Notes under the pieces: model-generated
Database searches by the model: none
Told to the model about the DNA's origin: nothing
What the model saw: the letters and a program-made list of their open reading frames with translations, nothing else
Part shown: in pieces, positions 60,722-64,000 of the stretch
How positions within the stretch are numbered: the stretch's first letter is position 1
Layout: every line of letters starts with the position of its first letter
Program-made: the position numbers and the translations under genes
From: Rathayibacter agropyri
GTDB taxonomy: Bacteria; Actinomycetota; Actinomycetes; Actinomycetales; Microbacteriaceae
Assembly (NCBI RefSeq): GCF_013249015.1
Contig: NZ_JABRPL010000005.1
Location: 99,075 to 163,074 of the forward strand
Reading direction: 5' to 3'
Length of the DNA stretch: 64,000 nucleotides

Positions 60722-61522
60722 TCAGCCCGGGGCGCTGTTCGCGGCGGGCTTGACGAGAGGCGACCCGTCGGGTGTTCGCGGTGGGTACACAAGGGTCACC
60801 AGCACCACCGACACGATCATCAGGAGGAGCCACGAGACGAGCTTCGAGACGGAGACAAGGTGCCAGCCGTGGAGCTGATCGGGGTATAGCCAGGCGCCGG
60901 CCGATGTCGCAATGTTCTCGGCCAGCCAGATGAAGAACGCAACGAGCGCGAACGCCACCGGTACGGGCATCCGATGGACACCGCGGTGCACGCGGTAGGC
61001 CATCGTGCTTCGCAGCCAGAGGGCGGCGACCGCGGCGACGAGCAGCCAGCGCGCGTCGGGCAGGTAGTGGTGGCTGAAGAAGTTGATGTAGATCAGCACG
61101 GCGACCACGGCGGTCGCCCAGCGCGGCGGCCACCGTTCGAAGCGCACGTCGAAGAGGCGGTGGATCCGCACCATGTAGGAGCCGACGGAGGCGTAGAGGA
61201 ACCCGCTGAACAGCGGCACCGCGCCGATCCGCAGGATGCCGTCGGCCGCGTAGCTCCAGGAGCCGACGTCGGTCTTGAACAGCTCCATCCCCGTGCCGAC
61301 GACGTGGAACAGCACGACCACCCACAGTTCGCGCCCGGTCTCGAGGCGCGAGGTGATCATCACGACCTGGAGGGTGACGGCGGCGAGTGTCAGGAGGTCG
61401 TTCCGAGCGAGGACCGCCTCGTCCGGGTACCAGAGCCGGGCGGCGACGATCAGTGCGAGCAGCGCGGCGCCGAAAACGCACGCCCACGCCTGCTTGGCCC
61501 CGAAGACCAGGAACTCGATCAC
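60722..61522 (-). CDS. DUF817 membrane protein (main part)
   Basis: 266 aa from GTG 61522. DUF817 hallmarks IEFLVFGAKQAWACVFGAAL, ETGRELWVVVLFHVVGTGME, FLYASVGSYMVR, FFIWLAENIATSAGAWLYP; about eight helices. Function unknown. The family's N-terminal segment is missing from this frame but present in the overlapping short frame 61519-61611, so the gene is probably broken by a one-base shift, or is read as two coupled pieces (GTGA). Confidence 0.8.
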   Translation of the reverse strand: MIEFLVFGAKQAWACVFGAALLALIVAARLWYPDEAVLARNDLLTLAAVTLQVVMITSRLETGRELWVVVLFHVVGTGMELFKTDVGSWSYAADGILRIGAVPLFSGFLYASVGSYMVRIHRLFDVRFERWPPRWATAVVAVLIYINFFSHHYLPDARWLLVAAVAALWLRSTMAYRVHRGVHRMPVPVAFALVAFFIWLAENIATSAGAWLYPDQLHGWHLVSVSKLVSWLLLMIVSVVLVTLVYPPRTPDGSPLVKPAANSAPG

Positions 61523-61611
61523 TGCCCGCGCACTCCGGAGGAGGGACCGCGGGCGAGCAGCCGGTGCGCCGCGTCGTCGATCCGCTGCTCGACCGGGGTG
61601 AAGGATCGCAT
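61519..61611 (-). pseudogene. N-terminal segment of the DUF817 gene, out of frame
   Basis: ATG 61611 opens 30 codons (MRSFTPVEQRIDDAAHRLLA then RGPSSGVRGQ) ending in a TGA that overlaps the GTG at 61522. The sequence looks like the cytoplasmic start of DUF817 proteins and would run straight into IEFLVFG if one base were added near 61521. Frameshift, sequencing error or programmed coupling cannot be separated here. Confidence 0.55.
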
Positions 61612-61661
61612 CCGTGCCCCTTCTACTGCAGCGGTCGATGCTACCGGGTCGGCGCTCCCCA

Positions 61662-61667
61662 TAAACT
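61662..61667 (+). promoter_or_regulatory. Leaderless promoter of the VWA-FHA pair
   Basis: TAAACT, 6 nt before the ATG at 61674, with no ribosome site between: the spacing of actinobacterial leaderless transcripts. Shows the VWA-FHA pair is transcribed independently here. Confidence 0.45.
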
Positions 61668-61673
61668 GGCGCA

Positions 61674-62948
61674 ATGGCGGAGTTCAGCGCGAGTGTTTTC
61701 CAGAACGAGTTCCTCTCGGATGGCGCCACCGACGTGCATGCGATCGTCACCGTCACCGCGTCGGGCACCGGAGCCGCCGGCTCTGACGGCGCCGCGGCCG
61801 AAATTATCATTGTCGACTGCTCCGGATCGATGACCGGCGAGAACATGACCGCCGCCAAGCGCGCCGCCGCCGTCGCCGTCGACCAGATCCTCGACGGCAC
61901 GTTTTTTGCCGTGGTGGCGGGCTCGGAGCGCGCCGACCGCGCCTTCCCCTACCCCAACGCCTCCGTCTCGATGGTGCGCATGGAGCCGGGAGCGCGTACC
62001 GCGGCGAAGGAGGCGATCGGGTTCCTCCAGGCCGACGGCGGCACGGCGATGGGCAGCTGGCTGACCCTCGCGCGGCAGCTCTTCGCGACCGTCCCCGAGG
62101 CGACGCAGCGGCACGCGATCCTCCTCACCGACGGGAAGAACGAGCACGAGTCGCGGATGCAGCTCGACGCCGCCATCCGGGCGGCGGGCGGCGTGTTCCA
62201 GTGCGACGTGCGCGGCGTCGGCTCCCGCTGGATCGTTGAGGAGGCACGCACCATCGCGAGTGCGCTGCTGGGCACCGTCGGCCTCATCGCGAAGCCGGCC
62301 GACCTGGCCGCCGACTTCGAGTCGCTGATGCAGGCGTCGATGGGGCGTGGAGTCGCCAACGGCGACCTGCGCGTGTGGACGCCGCAGGGGGCCCAGCTGC
62401 TCTTCGTGCGCCAGGTCGCGCCGACGCTCGAGGACCTCAGCTCGCGGCGCACCACCGTGAATTCGCTCACCGGCTCATACCCCACCGGTGCCTGGGGGGA
62501 CGAGTCCCGCGAGTACCACGTGGCAGTGCGGGTCGCGTCGAAGCCGGTGGGCTCGGAGCAGCTCGCCGCGCGGGTCCAACTCAGCGTGCGCGACGAGGTG
62601 GTCGCCTCCGCCCTGGTGAAGGCCCGCTGGACCGACGACTCCGCCCTGACCGCTCGCATTGACCCCGCCGTCGCGCACTACACGGGGCAGACCGAGTTGG
62701 CGTCGGCGATCCAGGATGGTCTGGCAGCGAAGGCCGTCGGCGACGATGCGACTGCCACCGTCAAGCTCGGCCGGGCGGTACAACTCGCCGCCGTCACCGG
62801 CAACGATGAGGCGACGGCGAAGCTGCGCAAGGTTGTCGAGATCGACGATCCTGACGAGGGGACGGTCCGACTCAAGCGCGGCGTCGACCGCCTCGATGAG
62901 ATGGCTCTCGACACCGCCTCGACCAAGACCACGCGGGTGCGCAAGTGA
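61674..62948 (+). CDS. VWA-domain protein, outlying member of the PknG signalling cluster
   Basis: 424 aa. VWA domain (~35-220) with the MIDAS motif DCSGSM, Thr in GGTAMGSWL and Asp in ILLTDGKNEHE, so it should bind a metal ion and a partner protein. Residues ~225-340 form a beta-rich domain (REYHVAVRVASKPVGSEQLA); the C-terminus is helical. No signal peptide or membrane segment: cytoplasmic. GTGA overlap with the FHA gene. Such VWA-FHA pairs accompany PknG/PP2C operons; here they lie 12 kb from them. Confidence 0.88.
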   Translation: MAEFSASVFQNEFLSDGATDVHAIVTVTASGTGAAGSDGAAAEIIIVDCSGSMTGENMTAAKRAAAVAVDQILDGTFFAVVAGSERADRAFPYPNASVSMVRMEPGARTAAKEAIGFLQADGGTAMGSWLTLARQLFATVPEATQRHAILLTDGKNEHESRMQLDAAIRAAGGVFQCDVRGVGSRWIVEEARTIASALLGTVGLIAKPADLAADFESLMQASMGRGVANGDLRVWTPQGAQLLFVRQVAPTLEDLSSRRTTVNSLTGSYPTGAWGDESREYHVAVRVASKPVGSEQLAARVQLSVRDEVVASALVKARWTDDSALTARIDPAVAHYTGQTELASAIQDGLAAKAVGDDATATVKLGRAVQLAAVTGNDEATAKLRKVVEIDDPDEGTVRLKRGVDRLDEMALDTASTKTTRVRK

Positions 62949-63853
62949 GCTTCCGCTGCCCCGAGGGGCATACGTCAGCGTCCGGCGACTACTGCGACGT
63001 CTGCGGAACTCCGATCGCGGCGGCCCCGGCGCCCGCGCCGTCCGCTGCCGCGCCGACCACGGCGATCCCCACCGGGCCGTCGGTCTGCCCGCACTGCTCG
63101 TTCCCGAACGAGGCCGCTGCGCTGTTCTGCGAGAACTGCGGCTACGACTTCACCACCGGCTCGCTGCCCGAGGCTGACCCCTTCACGGAGTCGGGCGCCG
63201 TGCGCGCTCCGGCGGAGGTTGGCGGCTCGGCCTCGCCCGCGGGAGACCCGGCCGCGCACCTCGGCGAGGCGCCGGACCCGAGGGCCGATCCCGCCGCTCC
63301 GACCGCGTTCGTGCCAGAGCAGGAGGCGGGCTTCGACGCGCCCGTCGCCACAGCGCCCCCGACGGAGGTGATCCCGGTGGCGCCGGTTGCGTCCTCTGGT
63401 GCTGCGTCCTCTGGTGCCGTGTCATCGCTCGCCGCTGAGCCCGACTCCGACCGCCCGTGGATCGCCGAGCTCTGGGTCGACCCCGAGTGGTATGCCGAGC
63501 AGCGGGCGGACGATCCGATGCCGTCGCCTGGTCCGCCCGCGACCGTCGTGCTGCGCGAGCGCTCGCTGCTTGTCGGACGCCCTTCCGTCTCGCGCGGCAT
63601 CTCGCCGCAGATCGACTGCGGCTCCGACTCCGGAGTCTCGCGCCGCCACTGCGAGCTGAGCACCGATGGTTACCGCTGGTGGGTCGAGGATCTTCAGTCG
63701 GCGAACGGCACCTACGTCGCGCCGGCGGGTGCTCCGCTCCCGCAGAAGCCGATCGCCGGGGGACAGCGCCGAGAGATCGAGGAGGGTGACCGGATTTATG
63801 TGGGCGCCTGGACGCGTCTGGTGCTGCGTCCGGCTTTGCCGGGGGAGGCGTAG
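62945..63853 (+). CDS. FHA-domain protein with double zinc ribbon
   Basis: 302 aa; GTG 62945 overlaps the VWA stop. N-terminus has two zinc-ribbon pairs (CPEGHTSASGDYCDVCG; CPHCSFPNEAAALFCENCG), an Ala/Pro-rich linker with a SSGAASSGA repeat, and a C-terminal FHA domain (~200-300): LLVGRPS, SGVSRRHCEL, SANGTYV. FHA domains bind phosphothreonine, so this is a plausible reader of PknG phosphorylation and a functional analogue of OdhI/GarA; that role is inference. Confidence 0.9.
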   Translation: MSFRCPEGHTSASGDYCDVCGTPIAAAPAPAPSAAAPTTAIPTGPSVCPHCSFPNEAAALFCENCGYDFTTGSLPEADPFTESGAVRAPAEVGGSASPAGDPAAHLGEAPDPRADPAAPTAFVPEQEAGFDAPVATAPPTEVIPVAPVASSGAASSGAVSSLAAEPDSDRPWIAELWVDPEWYAEQRADDPMPSPGPPATVVLRERSLLVGRPSVSRGISPQIDCGSDSGVSRRHCELSTDGYRWWVEDLQSANGTYVAPAGAPLPQKPIAGGQRREIEEGDRIYVGAWTRLVLRPALPGEA

Positions 63854-64000
63854 AGTTCGGGTCCCTTTGGGGTCGGGCCGTACGATCTGCAGGCGATTCC
63901 GACACGCGACGACGCGTCAAGCGTGGGGTGACCCAGGGATTCCGGACGGTCCTCCTGAACTGATTGGATGACGTATGCAACAACGCAGTCATCGGGGTGT
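63854..64000. other. Intergenic tail of the window
   Basis: 147 nt after the FHA gene. Contains CGATCTGCAGGCGATTC (63883-63899), similar in 15 of 17 positions to the outer arm of the element at 59840. Short open frames begin at ATG 63968 and 63974 but are cut by the window edge; neither has a convincing ribosome site, so no gene is called. Confidence 0.4.

Noticed and set aside
1-64000. tRNA, rRNA, integrase, transposase or prophage genes
   Set aside because: Looked for on both strands by motif; none recognised, so the accessory blocks are explained by recombination between repeats rather than by a visible mobile element.

Overview
The window is high-G+C actinobacterial chromosome. Dense packing, ATGA/GTGA/TGATG start-stop overlaps, GTG starts, a GlnX-GlnH-PknG signalling operon, DUF222-HNH endonuclease, DUF2510 protein and above all Chp/Pat-1-type secreted serine proteases point to Microbacteriaceae, probably a plant-associated genus such as Rathayibacter, Clavibacter or Curtobacterium (family-level inference fairly firm, genus weak). 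No rRNA, tRNA, CRISPR array, insertion sequence or integrase was recognised.

1-7.5 kb: 3' end of a putA-like proline catabolic gene, then small housekeeping and regulatory genes (MarR, VOC, YdeI/DUF1905, HAD phosphatase, DUF2510 membrane protein, Lrp) and an MFS multidrug exporter co-transcribed with its own MarR regulator behind an array of GTCAA/TTGAC half-sites.

7.5-13.1 kb: an island of visibly lower G+C. One full-length 673-aa protein (helical WXG-like N-terminus plus DUF1023 alpha/beta-hydrolase) is followed by a lipoprotein, then by two 5'-truncated copies of the hydrolase end, each with its own lipoprotein paralogue, and a last short scrap that has cut an FBP-domain gene in half. This is the layout of a polymorphic toxin with immunity lipoproteins and orphan toxin-tip cassettes, and is the best candidate for an undescribed system.

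13.1-39.5 kb: mostly ordinary genes: XRE/cupin regulator with divergent thioredoxin-reductase-like enzyme; CitAB/DcuSR-type two-component system divergent from a C4-dicarboxylate symporter; YczE/YczR pair; exported chorismate mutase; GH10 xylanase; RND exporter with Dabb and NUDIX genes; EamA/CGNR divergent pair; a DEAD-box helicase with a long Arg-rich repeat region; fasciclin lipoprotein; YcnI/CopC copper operon; HNH and HsdR-N-type nucleases; DUF2071; EamA.

39.7-63.9 kb: a signalling operon (TelA, unknown, AAA+, GlnX-like, GlnH, coiled-coil unknown, PknG, PP2C) with almost every gene overlapping the next. Two genes that look like further members, a VWA protein and an FHA protein, lie 12 kb away at 61.7-63.9 kb. 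The intervening 49.7-61.6 kb holds a beta-alanine/omega-amino-acid catabolic set (mmsA, PucR-family regulator, class III aminotransferase) whose three promoters share the palindrome CGGATCCG. Woven into that set are three Chp-type protease genes and two SGNH-hydrolase genes. Broken copies of the pucR 5' end and the aminotransferase 5' end between them show that the protease-hydrolase pair was multiplied by tandem duplication. A ZIP transporter and a probably frameshifted DUF817 gene complete this stretch.
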